NCBI GenBank assembly: GCA_963704025.1
Contig: CAVPGP010000001.1
Location: forward strand, 434,001-498,000
Source of the DNA: CAVPGP01 sp963704025
GTDB taxonomy: Bacteria; Actinomycetota; Thermoleophilia; Gaiellales; Gaiellaceae
Length of the DNA: 64,000 bases
Reading direction: 5' to 3'
A program made the position numbers and the translations under genes. The notes under the pieces were generated by a model, which was not told the origin of the DNA, made no database searches, and worked only from the letters and a program-made list of their open reading frames with translations. Of the stretch, positions 33,333-43,746 are shown piece by piece. Each line of letters opens with the position of its first letter. Within the stretch, counting starts at the first letter, position 1.

Positions 33333-33671
33333 TCATGCCGTGACCGCGTGCTCGGCCAGCGCCGGGTACGGCAGCGAGTTCGCCTTCCCGAGCGCCTCGA
33401 TCATCTCGTCGACCGTCAGCAGGACGGTCGTCTCGACCCCGGCAACCGCCCCGCTCTTCGCGGCGGCGATCGAGACAGCGGCCGCGCCGATGCTGTCGCC
33501 CTCGCAGAGGACGAAGCCGTCGTGCTCGCCGAACTCGAAGAACATGTCGACGATCCGCAGCCCGGCCGCCTCGAAGAACGGCACCAGCTCCTCGCGCCGG
33601 TCGTGCGGGTCGGCGGCCATCGCCTTCCACATCTCCGGCGTGTAGCTGAAGCGGGTCAGGTAGTAGGGCAT
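33333..33671 (-). CDS. GYD-domain / DUF3303-like protein
   Basis: A 112-residue ferredoxin-like alpha/beta protein beginning MPYYLTRFSYTPEMWKAM, with GLRIVDMFFEFGEHDGFVLCEGDS and TVLLTVDEMIEALGKANSLP. This matches GYD-superfamily small proteins, which have no established activity. A clear Shine-Dalgarno (GGAGG) precedes the ATG. It is on the same strand as coaX and may be co-transcribed with it. Confidence 0.7.
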   Translation of the reverse strand: MPYYLTRFSYTPEMWKAMAADPHDRREELVPFFEAAGLRIVDMFFEFGEHDGFVLCEGDSIGAAAVSIAAAKSGAVAGVETTVLLTVDEMIEALGKANSLPYPALAEHAVTA

Positions 33672-33743
33672 CCGGTACCTCCTCGGCCGTGACCCCGCAC
33701 AGCGATGATCCTCCGGCCGGAGGCAGGGCGCAAGAGCGGCGCC

Positions 33744-34109
33744 TTAGATCTCGTCGTCGGCGCCGGGCAGCTCGCCGATCCGCTTCGCGAGATCCTCGGC
33801 CGTCAGGGAAGGCTCGTCGCCCTCGCCGCGCAGCTCCTCGACGGTCACGTCGCTCGAGGTGTAGACCTCGGTGCGCGGGATCATCCGGGTCGGTCGGTTC
33901 TTGTCCCAGACCCAGACGTCCTCCATCTTCAGGTGGAAGAACGGGTAGCTCGGCTGCGGGACGTACTGCAGGTCGAGCTTGTTGCAGAGGTACGTCGCGT
34001 CCTGGGTCAGGACGCAGTAGCGGAAGAGGCCGAAAACCGCGCCGTACTCCCGCTTCAGCCTGAGCTCGAGCTCCGCCTCGAACTCGTCCAGCTCGTCGAT
34101 GTGCGACAT
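33744..34109 (-). CDS. DUF2469 family protein
   Basis: A 121-residue protein with LDEFEAELELRLKREYGAVFGLFRYCVLT, FFHLKMEDVWVWDKNRPTRMI and the end EVYTSSDVTVEELRGEG. The spacing EFE-x-ELEL-x-L-x-REY and DVWVWD-x-x-RP-x-R is the DUF2469 signature found in actinobacteria, including mycobacteria. The function is unknown; it is placed near cell-envelope or cofactor genes. It follows folK with a 1-base overlap. Confidence 0.75.
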   Translation of the reverse strand: MSHIDELDEFEAELELRLKREYGAVFGLFRYCVLTQDATYLCNKLDLQYVPQPSYPFFHLKMEDVWVWDKNRPTRMIPRTEVYTSSDVTVEELRGEGDEPSLTAEDLAKRIGELPGADDEI

Positions 34110-34552
34110 CAGCCCGATTGTAGCCGCGCCAGGAGGTCTCGAACCCGCCCCTTTCCAGGGATGTTGAGGTCGGGCGCGAGCTCCGCGAGCGGCTCGAGAA
34201 CGAAGCGGCGCTCGTGGAGGTGCGGATGCGGAACGGTCAGCCCCGGCTCGTCCAGCTCGTCCTCGCCGTAGGCGAGCAGGTCGAGGTCGAGCGTGCGCGG
34301 GCCCCAGCGCTCGAAGCGCACGCGGCCGAAGGAGCGCTCAGTCTCGAGCAGCCGCCGCAGCAGCACGGGTGCTCCGTCCTCCGTCGCGAGCTCGCCGACC
34401 GCGTTCAGGAACGGCGGCTGGTCGGTCAGCCCCCAGGGCTCCGTCTCACGGATCTTCGACAGCCGGCGCACCCCAAGCCGCTGCGCCGAGGCGAGGATCG
34501 CATGCTCGCGGTCGCCGAGGTTCGAGCCGAACCCGATGTACGCGAGCGTCAC
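34109..34552 (-). CDS. folK: HPPK: 2-amino-4-hydroxy-6-hydroxymethyldihydropteridine pyrophosphokinase
   Basis: A 147-residue folate enzyme that transfers pyrophosphate from ATP to 6-hydroxymethyl-dihydropterin. It has IGFGSNLGDREHAIL, TEPWGLTDQPPFLNAV, and the diagnostic WGPRTLDLDLLAYG and TVPHPHLHERRFVL with the metal-binding Asp pair and His/Arg. The GTG start and gene order folP-folB-folK are normal. It overlaps the DUF2469 gene by 1 base. Confidence 0.93.
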   Translation of the reverse strand: MTLAYIGFGSNLGDREHAILASAQRLGVRRLSKIRETEPWGLTDQPPFLNAVGELATEDGAPVLLRRLLETERSFGRVRFERWGPRTLDLDLLAYGEDELDEPGLTVPHPHLHERRFVLEPLAELAPDLNIPGKGRVRDLLARLQSG

Positions 34553-34581
34553 ATCCGCAGGCTAGTGCAGGCCGGCAAGCG

Positions 34582-34932
34582 TTAGGGCCGCTCGACCGTG
34601 ACGCCGGTCCAGTCGACCGTCATCCCGGCAGGCCTCACCCCGGGCTTGCGTACACGCACCTTCACGCGCTCGACCCCGTAACGGTCGCGGATCGCGTCGG
34701 CGACCGCCGCGGCGAGCGCCTCCAGCAGCCGAAAGCGCCTCCCGTCGGAGATCTGCCTGACCAGCTCGACGACACCCCGATAGTCGAGCGCGTACTCGAT
34801 CCGGTCCGTCGGCACCTCAGGGGCGGCGATCCAGAGGTCGAAGAGGAACGTCTGCCCGCGCTCGCGCTCCTCGTCGAGGACGCCGTGATAGCCGTGCAGC
34901 TGTAGCCCGTAGATCTCGATCTCGAGGCTCAT
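34582..34932 (-). CDS. folB: Dihydroneopterin aldolase
   Basis: A 116-residue FolB tunnelling-fold protein that cleaves dihydroneopterin to 6-hydroxymethyl-dihydropterin. LEIEIYGLQLHGYHGVLDEERERGQTFLFDLW holds the HGYHGV-x-x-x-E motif. The later block IEYALDYRGVVELVRQIS and LLEALAAAVADAI is typical. It overlaps folP by 4 bases (ATGA), so translation is coupled, and precedes folK. Confidence 0.93.
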   Translation of the reverse strand: MSLEIEIYGLQLHGYHGVLDEERERGQTFLFDLWIAAPEVPTDRIEYALDYRGVVELVRQISDGRRFRLLEALAAAVADAIRDRYGVERVKVRVRKPGVRPAGMTVDWTGVTVERP

Positions 34933-35741
34933 GTCAGGGCCGCTGCCACCGCGAGGGCGTCGACGTGCTCGCCCACGTCGTGGACGCGGAAGATCGAGGC
35001 GCCGCGTTCGAGCGCGACGACCGCGGCGCCGACAGAGGCCGACGCGCTCGACGTCGTCGCCTCCGGATTGCCGAGCAGCCTGCCGAGCGAGCTCTTGCGG
35101 GACAGGCCGACGAGCACGGGGCGGCCGAGCGCCGCGATCTCGTCGAGGCGGCGCACGAGCGTGACATTGTGCTGGACGGTCTTGCCGAAGCCGATCCCCG
35201 GGTCGAGGCAGACGTGCTCCTCGGGGATCCCCTGCGCGACGGCGAAGGCGAGGCGCTCCTCGAGGAATGCGGCCACCTCCGAGACGACATCCTCGTAGCG
35301 CGGGCTCTCCTGCATCGTCCGCGGCTCGCCCTGCATGTGCATGAGGCAGAGGTATGCGCCGGCCTCGGCGACGACGCCTGCCAGGTCGGGGTCCCCGCGA
35401 AGCGCCGTGACGTCGTTGACGAGCTCCGCGCCGACTTCGAGCGCCCGGTGGGCGACCGCGGCCTTCGCCGTGTCGATCGACACGGGCTCGCCCGCCAACG
35501 CCGCGAGCACCGGCTCGACGCGGCGCAGCTCCTCGTCGGCCGAGATGCCGGCCGAGCCGGGGCGGGTCGACTCGCCGCCGACGTCGACGATCCGGGCGCC
35601 GCAGCGGAGCATCCTCCGCGCGGCCTCGACCGCGACCGCGGGGTCGAGGTGAACGCCCTCGCCCGAGAACGAATCGGGTGTGACGTTGACGATCCCCATC
35701 ACGCTCGGACGGGGAAACCGTGTCTCGATCGGCTCGCGCAT
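34929..35741 (-). CDS. folP: Dihydropteroate synthase
   Basis: A 270-residue TIM-barrel enzyme joining p-aminobenzoate to the pterin pyrophosphate; the target of sulfonamides. It has MGIVNVTPDSFSGEG, RIVDVGGESTRPGS, LVNDVTALRG, LCLMHMQGEPRTMQ, DPGIGFGKTVQHN and LVGLSRKSSLGRLLG, all diagnostic blocks. I choose the ATG at 35741; the open frame extends upstream but overlaps the divergent ABC transporter gene. It heads the folate operon folP-folB-folK. Confidence 0.94.
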   Translation of the reverse strand: MREPIETRFPRPSVMGIVNVTPDSFSGEGVHLDPAVAVEAARRMLRCGARIVDVGGESTRPGSAGISADEELRRVEPVLAALAGEPVSIDTAKAAVAHRALEVGAELVNDVTALRGDPDLAGVVAEAGAYLCLMHMQGEPRTMQESPRYEDVVSEVAAFLEERLAFAVAQGIPEEHVCLDPGIGFGKTVQHNVTLVRRLDEIAALGRPVLVGLSRKSSLGRLLGNPEATTSSASASVGAAVVALERGASIFRVHDVGEHVDALAVAAALT

Positions 35742-35760
35742 GTCGGAGTAGGGTTCCAGG

Positions 35761-37503
35761 GTGAGCGCCGTCCATGCAAGCAGAGCAGGGGCCTGGCGCT
35801 TTCTCGGGTCGATGTTCGCCGACCGCCGGCGCGACGTCGCGCTCGCCGTCGCCTCCGGGCTCACGTGGCAGATCGGAGCGATCCTCGCGCCGCTCTTCGC
35901 AGCGTCGGCCATCGACGCCATGCTGGCAGGCGACCGAAACGAGGTCTACCTGTGGGCCGGGCTCGCCGCTCTGACGGGAATCGTCGAGGCGGTGGGGGGA
36001 GGGTTCCGGCACATCTTCGCGATGCGCAACCGCGCCTACTCCAGCGCGGCCGCACGCGACCGCCTGCTCGGGACGGCGCTGCGGCTCGACGCTCGCTTCC
36101 ACGACCGCTTCGGGGCGGGCGAGCTGATGAGCCGCGCCTCGAACGACGCCGACCTCATGTCGCGCGCGCTCGACGCCAGCGGCCACACGTTCGGCTACGT
36201 CGTCACGGTGGTCGGCGTCTCGATCGTGCTGCTGATCCTCAACTGGCCGCTGGCGCTGCTGATCCTCGTGCCGCTGCCGTTCCTGACCTACGGGTTCTGG
36301 CGCTACTCGCGCCGCTATCTCGACCGGACGACGGCGCTGCAGGAGGAGCTCGGGAACGCTTCAGCGCTCGTCGAGGAGACGGTCACGGGCATCCGGGTCG
36401 TCAAGGGTCTCGGAGCCGGTGAGGCGCTGACGGCGCGCTTCCGCAGGACGAGCGACCGTGTGCTCGACCGCGCGCTGGACGTCGCCGCCGTCGACGCCGT
36501 CTTCCTGCCGGCGCTCGAGCTGCTGCCCATGCTGGACCTGCTGCTCGTGCTCTGGTTCGGCGGCAACCTGGTCATCGACGGGAAGCTGTCGCTGGGCGAC
36601 TTCGTCGCCTTCAACGCGTACGTGGCCCTGCTCGTCTGGCCGCTGCGCGTGCTCGGCCAGCGGATCTCGACCGTCCAGAACGCCGTCGCCGCGTCGGGGC
36701 GGATCGTCGAGGTGCTGGAGCAGCAGCCGACGGTGGTCGAGCGGCCCGACCCGGTGGCGCTCCCGGCGAGCAGGTCGGCCGACGTTCGCTTCGACGAGGT
36801 CCGCTTCGGCTACGAGGGCGGCGCGCCGGTGCTGGACGGGCTGACGCTGCACATCGAGCCCGGCGCCTCGGTCGCCCTCGTCGGACGGACGGGCTCGGGC
36901 AAGAGCACCGTCGCCTCGCTCCTCGTCCGGCTGTACGACGTCGACGGCGGCGCGGTGCTGATCGACGGGCACGACGTGCGCGACCTCGCGCTCCGCGACG
37001 TGCGCGGCGCCGTCGGCCTCGTCGGCGAGGACACCTTCCTCTTCAGCGACACCGTCCGCGCAAACATCGCCTACGGCCGCCCGGATGCCGGCGAAGACGA
37101 GGTCGAGCGCGCCGCCCGGGCGGCCGGCGCCGACGAGTTCATCCTCGCCCTCCCCGAGGGCTACGACACCATTCTGGGCGAGCGCGGCTTCTCGCTCTCC
37201 GGCGGCCAGCGCCAGCGGCTCGCGATCGCACGGGCGGTGCTGGCCGACCCGGCGGTCCTCGTGCTCGACGACGCGACCTCGTCGGTCGACGCGGCCAAGG
37301 AGCACGAGATCCGCGCCGCGCTCGAGGGCGTCATGCGCGGCCGGACGACGATCGTGATCGCCCACCGCCCCGCCACGATCGCGCTGGCCGAGCGCGTCGT
37401 CGTCCTCGAGAGGGGACGCGTGGTAGAGGAGGGAACACATGCGGAGCTCGCGCGAGGCTCCGAGCGCTACCGGTCGCTGCTGGCCCTGGAGGACGGACGG
37501 TGA
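35761..37503 (+). CDS. ABC exporter subunit A (TMD-NBD), degenerate-site half
   Basis: A 580-residue exporter half: six membrane helices (about 25-310) and an ATPase domain. Walker A is GRTGSGKST, the signature is LSGGQRQRLAIARA, and Walker B is VLVLDDATSSVD with Asp where the catalytic Glu should be, followed by IAHRPATI. Together with the second subunit (37500) it forms a heterodimeric multidrug/lipid exporter of the BmrCD/TM287-288 type. Starts at GTG, 19 bases from folP, and ends in a GTGA overlap with its partner. Confidence 0.9.
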   Translation: MSAVHASRAGAWRFLGSMFADRRRDVALAVASGLTWQIGAILAPLFAASAIDAMLAGDRNEVYLWAGLAALTGIVEAVGGGFRHIFAMRNRAYSSAAARDRLLGTALRLDARFHDRFGAGELMSRASNDADLMSRALDASGHTFGYVVTVVGVSIVLLILNWPLALLILVPLPFLTYGFWRYSRRYLDRTTALQEELGNASALVEETVTGIRVVKGLGAGEALTARFRRTSDRVLDRALDVAAVDAVFLPALELLPMLDLLLVLWFGGNLVIDGKLSLGDFVAFNAYVALLVWPLRVLGQRISTVQNAVAASGRIVEVLEQQPTVVERPDPVALPASRSADVRFDEVRFGYEGGAPVLDGLTLHIEPGASVALVGRTGSGKSTVASLLVRLYDVDGGAVLIDGHDVRDLALRDVRGAVGLVGEDTFLFSDTVRANIAYGRPDAGEDEVERAARAAGADEFILALPEGYDTILGERGFSLSGGQRQRLAIARAVLADPAVLVLDDATSSVDAAKEHEIRAALEGVMRGRTTIVIAHRPATIALAERVVVLERGRVVEEGTHAELARGSERYRSLLALEDGR

Positions 37504-39227
37504 GGGAGCACGTCCTGCCGCTGCTCCGTCGCCACGCGGGCCTGATCGCGGGCGCCGCCTTCGCGGTGCTGCTGTCGACGTGCGTGCAGATCGCCGGGCC
37601 CTTGCTCGTCAAGTACGCGATCGACGAAGGGCTGACGAAGAAGCAGACCGGTCCGCTCGAGAAGGCGTGCCTCGCGTACCTCTGCCTCGCGCTCGCGAAG
37701 CCGCTGCTGCAGCGCTGGATCACCCTGTGGTCGGCGCGCGCGGGCGAGCGCTTCCTCGCCGACCTGCGAACCCGCACCTACGAGCGCCTGCAGGAGCTGT
37801 CGCTGCCGTTCTTCGAGGGCCAGCGCGCGGGCGTTCTCGTCTCGCGGCTGACCTCCGACGTGCAGTCCTTGACCACGTTCGTGCGCATGGTGCTGGTCGA
37901 GATCGTCGGGAACCTGCTGCTCTTCGTCGTCACGCTCGTCGTCCTCGCGGTGCTGGCGCCGAAGCTGATCCCCTTCGCGCTGATCTCCCTGCCGATCCTC
38001 GTCTTCGCCTGGTGGCGCTACCGTCACCTGTCGAAGCCCGCGTACACGCGCATCCGCGACAACGTCGCCGACACGCTCGCCGCACTGCAGGAGCGGTTCA
38101 CGGGCATCCGCGTCATCCAGGGGTACCGCCGCGAGGAGAGCGCCTTCGCGGGCTACCGCAGCTCGAGCGAGGAGCAGATCGGCGCGTGGAAAGCGGCCTC
38201 ATACGTCAACGTCGGCTTCTGGCCGCTGATCTCCGCGGCGCAGGCGCTGTCGCTCGCCGCGGTGCTCGTCGGCGGGGCGATGCTCTACGACCGCGGCGAG
38301 ATCTCGATCGGCACGGTCGCCGCGTTCGTCCTCTATCTCACGAGCCTCTTCGAGCCGATCGCGCGGCTCGCAGAATGGTTCACCGAGCTGCGCTCCGGCC
38401 AGGCGGCGCTCACGAAGATCGTCGGCGTGCTCCAGACGCCCGTCGCCGTGCCCGAGCACGGGACTCCGAGGTCGCTGCCGGCCGACGGCGAGCACGTGGC
38501 CGAGAACGTCTCGTTCGCCTACGCGGAGGGGCGCCCGGTGCTCGAGGACGTCGACATGGCGATCCAGCCGGGCGAGCGCCTGGCCCTCGTCGGCCCGACG
38601 GGCGCTGGCAAGTCGACGTTCGCGAAGCTGCTGACGCGGAAGTACGACCCGAACGCCGGCGCGGTCGTCTTCGGCGACATCGACCTCCGCGACGCAGCGC
38701 TGACCTCGCTGCGCCAGCGGATCGTGTTCGTTCCGCAGGAGGGGCACCTCTTCTCGGGGTCGATCGCCGAGAACGTGCGGCTCGCGCGGCCGGACGCGTC
38801 CGACGCCGACGTCGAGCAGGCGCTGCGACGGATCGGCGCCCTCGAACGCTTCCAGCGCCTCCCTGACGGCCTGCAGACGGACGTGCGGACTCGCGGCGTG
38901 CGGCTCTCTGCGGGCGAGCGCCAGCTGGTCGCCCTCGCGCGCGTGATGCTCGCCGACCCGGCGGTGATCGTGCTCGACGAGGCGACATCGTCCGTCGACC
39001 CCGGAACGGAGCGAGCGGTCGAGCGGGCGCTGGCCGAGGTCTCCGAAGGGCGCACGGTGGTGACCATCGCCCACCGCCTCTCGACGGCCGCCCGCGCGGA
39101 CCGCGTCGCGGTCCTCCGGGACGGCCGCCTGGTCGAGCTCGGCTCGCACGACGACCTCGTGGGCGCAAACGGCTACTACGCGCGGCTCTGGGAGTCCTGG
39201 GGCCGCACCGGCGCGGACGTCAACTAG
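37500..39227 (+). CDS. ABC exporter subunit B (TMD-NBD), catalytic-site half
   Basis: A 575-residue partner of the preceding gene, also with six membrane helices followed by an ATPase. Walker A GPTGAGKST and Walker B VIVLDEATSSVD are canonical (Glu present), but its signature motif is LSAGERQLVALARV rather than LSGGQ. Combined with the Asp in subunit A, this puts all deviations in one composite ATP site, the usual asymmetry of heterodimeric exporters. The substrate cannot be read. Coupled to subunit A by a 4-base overlap. Confidence 0.92.
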   Translation: MREHVLPLLRRHAGLIAGAAFAVLLSTCVQIAGPLLVKYAIDEGLTKKQTGPLEKACLAYLCLALAKPLLQRWITLWSARAGERFLADLRTRTYERLQELSLPFFEGQRAGVLVSRLTSDVQSLTTFVRMVLVEIVGNLLLFVVTLVVLAVLAPKLIPFALISLPILVFAWWRYRHLSKPAYTRIRDNVADTLAALQERFTGIRVIQGYRREESAFAGYRSSSEEQIGAWKAASYVNVGFWPLISAAQALSLAAVLVGGAMLYDRGEISIGTVAAFVLYLTSLFEPIARLAEWFTELRSGQAALTKIVGVLQTPVAVPEHGTPRSLPADGEHVAENVSFAYAEGRPVLEDVDMAIQPGERLALVGPTGAGKSTFAKLLTRKYDPNAGAVVFGDIDLRDAALTSLRQRIVFVPQEGHLFSGSIAENVRLARPDASDADVEQALRRIGALERFQRLPDGLQTDVRTRGVRLSAGERQLVALARVMLADPAVIVLDEATSSVDPGTERAVERALAEVSEGRTVVTIAHRLSTAARADRVAVLRDGRLVELGSHDDLVGANGYYARLWESWGRTGADVN

Positions 39228-39232
39228 AGCCT

Positions 39233-40198
39233 CTACGCGGCTTGGTGGGCGGCGACGCGCTCGTGGCGCACGGCCGTCGCGGGGACATCCCGCAGGCGGA
39301 CCCTCCGCCGCGTCCACACGTCGTTCGCCACCAGGGCTCCGATCGCGATTGCCGCGCCCGTCAGCTCGAGCGCACCCGGCCGGTAGCCGCGGGCGATCTG
39401 GATGGCGAACGCCGTCACGGGAATCAGGATCCCGAAGAGCGACGCATTCTGCGGTCCGATGCGGAGCACCGCGCCGTTCCAGGCGAGCACCGCGACGACG
39501 GCCCCGAGGACGCTGATGTAGGTGAGCTGGAGCCAGATTCCCTCGATCGCGCCCGCCGACGGACGCGGCTCGAGCCCTCCGGCGACCGCGACGAGCGTCG
39601 CCGCCGCGATCGAGAGCCATCCGAGCCCGGCGGTCAGAGCCGTGTAGCGAAGGGGCGAGAGATGGCGGAACTCGGCTGCCCCGAGCGTATAGATCACGAA
39701 CGAGAACGCCCCGGCGAGCACGAGGGCGTCTCCCCAGCCGACGGCGCCGGTGACGACGGCGGCCGGATCGCCGCGCCCGATCACGAGCGTTACACCGGCG
39801 AGCGCGACGGCGAGCGTCACGATCGTCGACGTGGCCGGCCGGACGCGCGACCGCGCCCAGAGGACGAGCGCGGTCAGCAGCGGCCCGAGCGTCATGATCA
39901 GCGCCGCGCTCTGCGGCTGCGCGTGCTCGAGCCCCGTGTACGCCAGCAGGTTGAATCCCGCAAAGCCGATCGTGCCGAGGACGAAGAGCCGGAGTCCGCG
40001 TCCCTCCAGCCGGAGCGCATGCCGTCCCTCGACTGCCACGAGCAGCGCGAGCAGCAGCGCGGCCGCGATCGCGTAGCGGACGGTCGTCAGTCCGAACGCG
40101 TCGACCTCCCCCAGCGCCGACTTGCCGACGACGAACTGGCCGCCCCAGACGACCGTAGTGAGCGTTGCGAGGACTACACCTGTGGCTGCTGGACGCAT
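39233..40198 (-). CDS. EamA/DMT-family transporter under ArsR-type control
   Basis: About 321 residues with ten hydrophobic helices in two EamA repeats (LATLTTVVWGGQFVVGKSALGEVDAFGL, and a second copy at GWGDALVLAGAFSFVIYTLG). The ATG at 40198 is chosen because GGAGGG lies 6 bases upstream; a TTG at 40216 is another choice. It is divergent from an ArsR-family gene and shares a palindromic operator with it, so it is probably a regulated efflux or metabolite exporter. The substrate is unknown. Confidence 0.86.
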   Translation of the reverse strand: MRPAATGVVLATLTTVVWGGQFVVGKSALGEVDAFGLTTVRYAIAAALLLALLVAVEGRHALRLEGRGLRLFVLGTIGFAGFNLLAYTGLEHAQPQSAALIMTLGPLLTALVLWARSRVRPATSTIVTLAVALAGVTLVIGRGDPAAVVTGAVGWGDALVLAGAFSFVIYTLGAAEFRHLSPLRYTALTAGLGWLSIAAATLVAVAGGLEPRPSAGAIEGIWLQLTYISVLGAVVAVLAWNGAVLRIGPQNASLFGILIPVTAFAIQIARGYRPGALELTGAAIAIGALVANDVWTRRRVRLRDVPATAVRHERVAAHQAA

Positions 40199-40216
40199 CG
40201 TGCTCCCTCCATGCAA

Positions 40217-40238
40217 TACTTCGATCCTTGTCGAAGTA
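40217..40238. promoter_or_regulatory. Palindromic operator between DMT transporter and ArsR gene
   Basis: Perfect 8-base arms TACTTCGA (40217-40224) and TCGAAGTA (40231-40238) around a 6-base spacer. It sits 19 bases before the transporter ATG and about 32 bases before the regulator ATG. ArsR-family repressors commonly bind such inverted repeats between divergent genes. Binding is inferred. Confidence 0.6.
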
Positions 40239-40269
40239 CGAGAACGAGCAGGCTCACGGAACTATTTCG

Positions 40270-40593
40270 ATGACCGTCGAACTCGAGGGGACATTCCTCT
40301 CCGCGCCGGAGACGGAGGCGCTGGAGCTCCACGCCGTCCTGCAGGCGCTGAGCGACCCCGTACGCCTCCAGATCGTCTCCGAGCTTGCTGACGGCAGGGA
40401 GGTCGCGTGCGGGACGTTCGCGCTGCCGGTGCGGGGCTCGACGCGCTCGCACCACCTTCGGATCCTGCGCGAGGCGGGCGTCACCCGGACGCGCGTCGTC
40501 GGGACCCGGCGCCTCGTCTCGCTGCGCCGCGACGACCTCGAGGAGCGCTTCCCCGGCGTCCTCGCCGCCGTGCTCGCCGCGGCGAACGCGTAG
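40270..40593 (+). CDS. ArsR-family transcriptional regulator
   Basis: 107 residues with a winged helix-turn-helix: LHAVLQALSDPVRLQIVSELADGREVACGTF, then GSTRSHHLRILREAGVTRTRVVGTRRLVSLR (recognition helix STRSHHLRILREAGV). No ELCVCDL-type metal-binding motif is seen, so it probably senses something other than arsenic or cadmium. It faces the DMT transporter gene across a palindromic operator and likely represses both. It starts at the ATG at 40270. Confidence 0.85.
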   Translation: MTVELEGTFLSAPETEALELHAVLQALSDPVRLQIVSELADGREVACGTFALPVRGSTRSHHLRILREAGVTRTRVVGTRRLVSLRRDDLEERFPGVLAAVLAAANA

Positions 40594-40599
40594 AAGCTC

Positions 40600-41174
40600 T
40601 CAGACCCGCTCGAGCCTTCGGTGGGGCCCCGGCGGCAGCTCGACCCACACGGGGTCGCCCGGGCGCACCTCGCCGCCCGCGTGCACGACCCCCATCACGC
40701 CGGCCTTCAGCATCAGGTTCCCGTCCCCGTCGCGTCCGAGCGTCGCCGCCATCAGGCCGGGCTGGATGCCGTCGAGCTGCGTGCAGGGATTGCGCAGGCC
40801 CGTCACCTCGACGACGGCCTCGGCCCCCAGCCGGAGCCTTGCTCCAACGGGGAGAGCGAGCAGGTCGAGCCCGCGCGTGGTCACGTTCTCGCCCATCCGG
40901 CCCGGCGAGACGTCGAAGCCGGCGGCCCGGAGCTCGTCGTGCAGCTCCGCGTGGATCAGGTGCACCTGCCGCAGGTTCGGCGCCGTCGGGTCGACCCGGA
41001 CGCGGGAGCGATGCTTGACCGTCTCGCCTGCGTGGGCGTCGCCCGAGACGCCGAGGCCCGGCAGGAGCGTGATGCTCGGCGCGTTCGGCTTGCTCAGCGT
41101 ATGGGTCGCGCTGCGGCTGACCGCCTCGACGACGCCGTGCTCGAGCCGCGCCGAGTCCTCAAGCGCTTCCGGGC

Positions 41175-41178
<4 letters not shown>
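40600..41178 (-). CDS. MOSC-domain protein (start uncertain)
   Basis: A compact MOSC beta-barrel: SKPNAPSITLLPGLGVSGDAHAG, VRVDPTAPNLRQVHLIHAEL, GRMGENVTTRGLDLLALP, VEVTGLRNPCTQLDGIQPG (the conserved cysteine) and KAGVMGVVHAGG. These proteins handle molybdenum cofactor or sulfur-carrier chemistry. The coding pattern begins just after the ftsH stop, but no ATG, GTG or TTG precedes the conserved domain. The first usable codon is CTG at 41178, overlapping the ftsH TGA. A non-standard start or a lost one are both possible. Confidence 0.78.
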
Positions 41179-43124
<1,946 letters not shown>

Positions 43125-43185
43125 AGGAATTTCTGAGTCGAGGGTAGCACCAGGTATTCGTTCGACAGGGGTTCGTGGACTTCGG

Positions 43186-43746
43186 TCAGGCCCCTTCCGG
43201 GATCAAATCCTCGTGCAGGACGCCGACGTAGGGCAGATTGCGGTACCGCTGGGCGAAATCCAGGCCGTAGCCGATCACGAACCTGTTCGGGATCTCGAAG
43301 CCCGTGTACCGGACGGGGACGTCGATCTCGCGCCGCGCGGGCTTCGTCAGCAGGGCGCAGACCTCCAGGCTCGCGGGCTCGCGCGACTCGAGATTCCGAA
43401 TCAGATACGAGAGCGTCAGGCCGGAGTCGATGATGTCCTCGACGACGAGCACGTGCCGGCCCTCGATGTTGATGTCGAGGTCCTTGAGGATCCGCACGAC
43501 CCCCGAGGAATCCGTGGAGGCGCCGTAGGAGGAGATGGCCATGAAGTCGATCTCGCACGGCACGGTCAGGTGCCGCATCAGGTCGGAGAGGAAGAACACC
43601 GCGCCCTTGAGGACGCCGAGCAGGAGCAGGTCTCGGCCCATGTAGTCCCGGGAGATCTCCTGGCCGAGCTCGGCGACGCGCGCCTTCAGGCTGTCCGCGT
43701 CGATCAGGATCTCGCCGACTGCGCCTTCGAGCTCAGTCTGCGACAC
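43186..43746 (-). CDS. hpt: Hypoxanthine phosphoribosyltransferase
   Basis: A 186-residue purine salvage enzyme that makes IMP/GMP. The PRPP-binding motif VLVVEDIIDSGLTLSYLI is canonical; GVLKGAVFFLSDLMRHL and ISSYGASTDSSGVVRILKDLD are typical of bacterial HPRT. The order tilS-hpt-ftsH on one strand is the common actinobacterial arrangement. Its start overlaps the tilS end by 14 bases, suggesting coupled translation. Confidence 0.94.
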   Translation of the reverse strand: MSQTELEGAVGEILIDADSLKARVAELGQEISRDYMGRDLLLLGVLKGAVFFLSDLMRHLTVPCEIDFMAISSYGASTDSSGVVRILKDLDINIEGRHVLVVEDIIDSGLTLSYLIRNLESREPASLEVCALLTKPARREIDVPVRYTGFEIPNRFVIGYGLDFAQRYRNLPYVGVLHEDLIPEGA

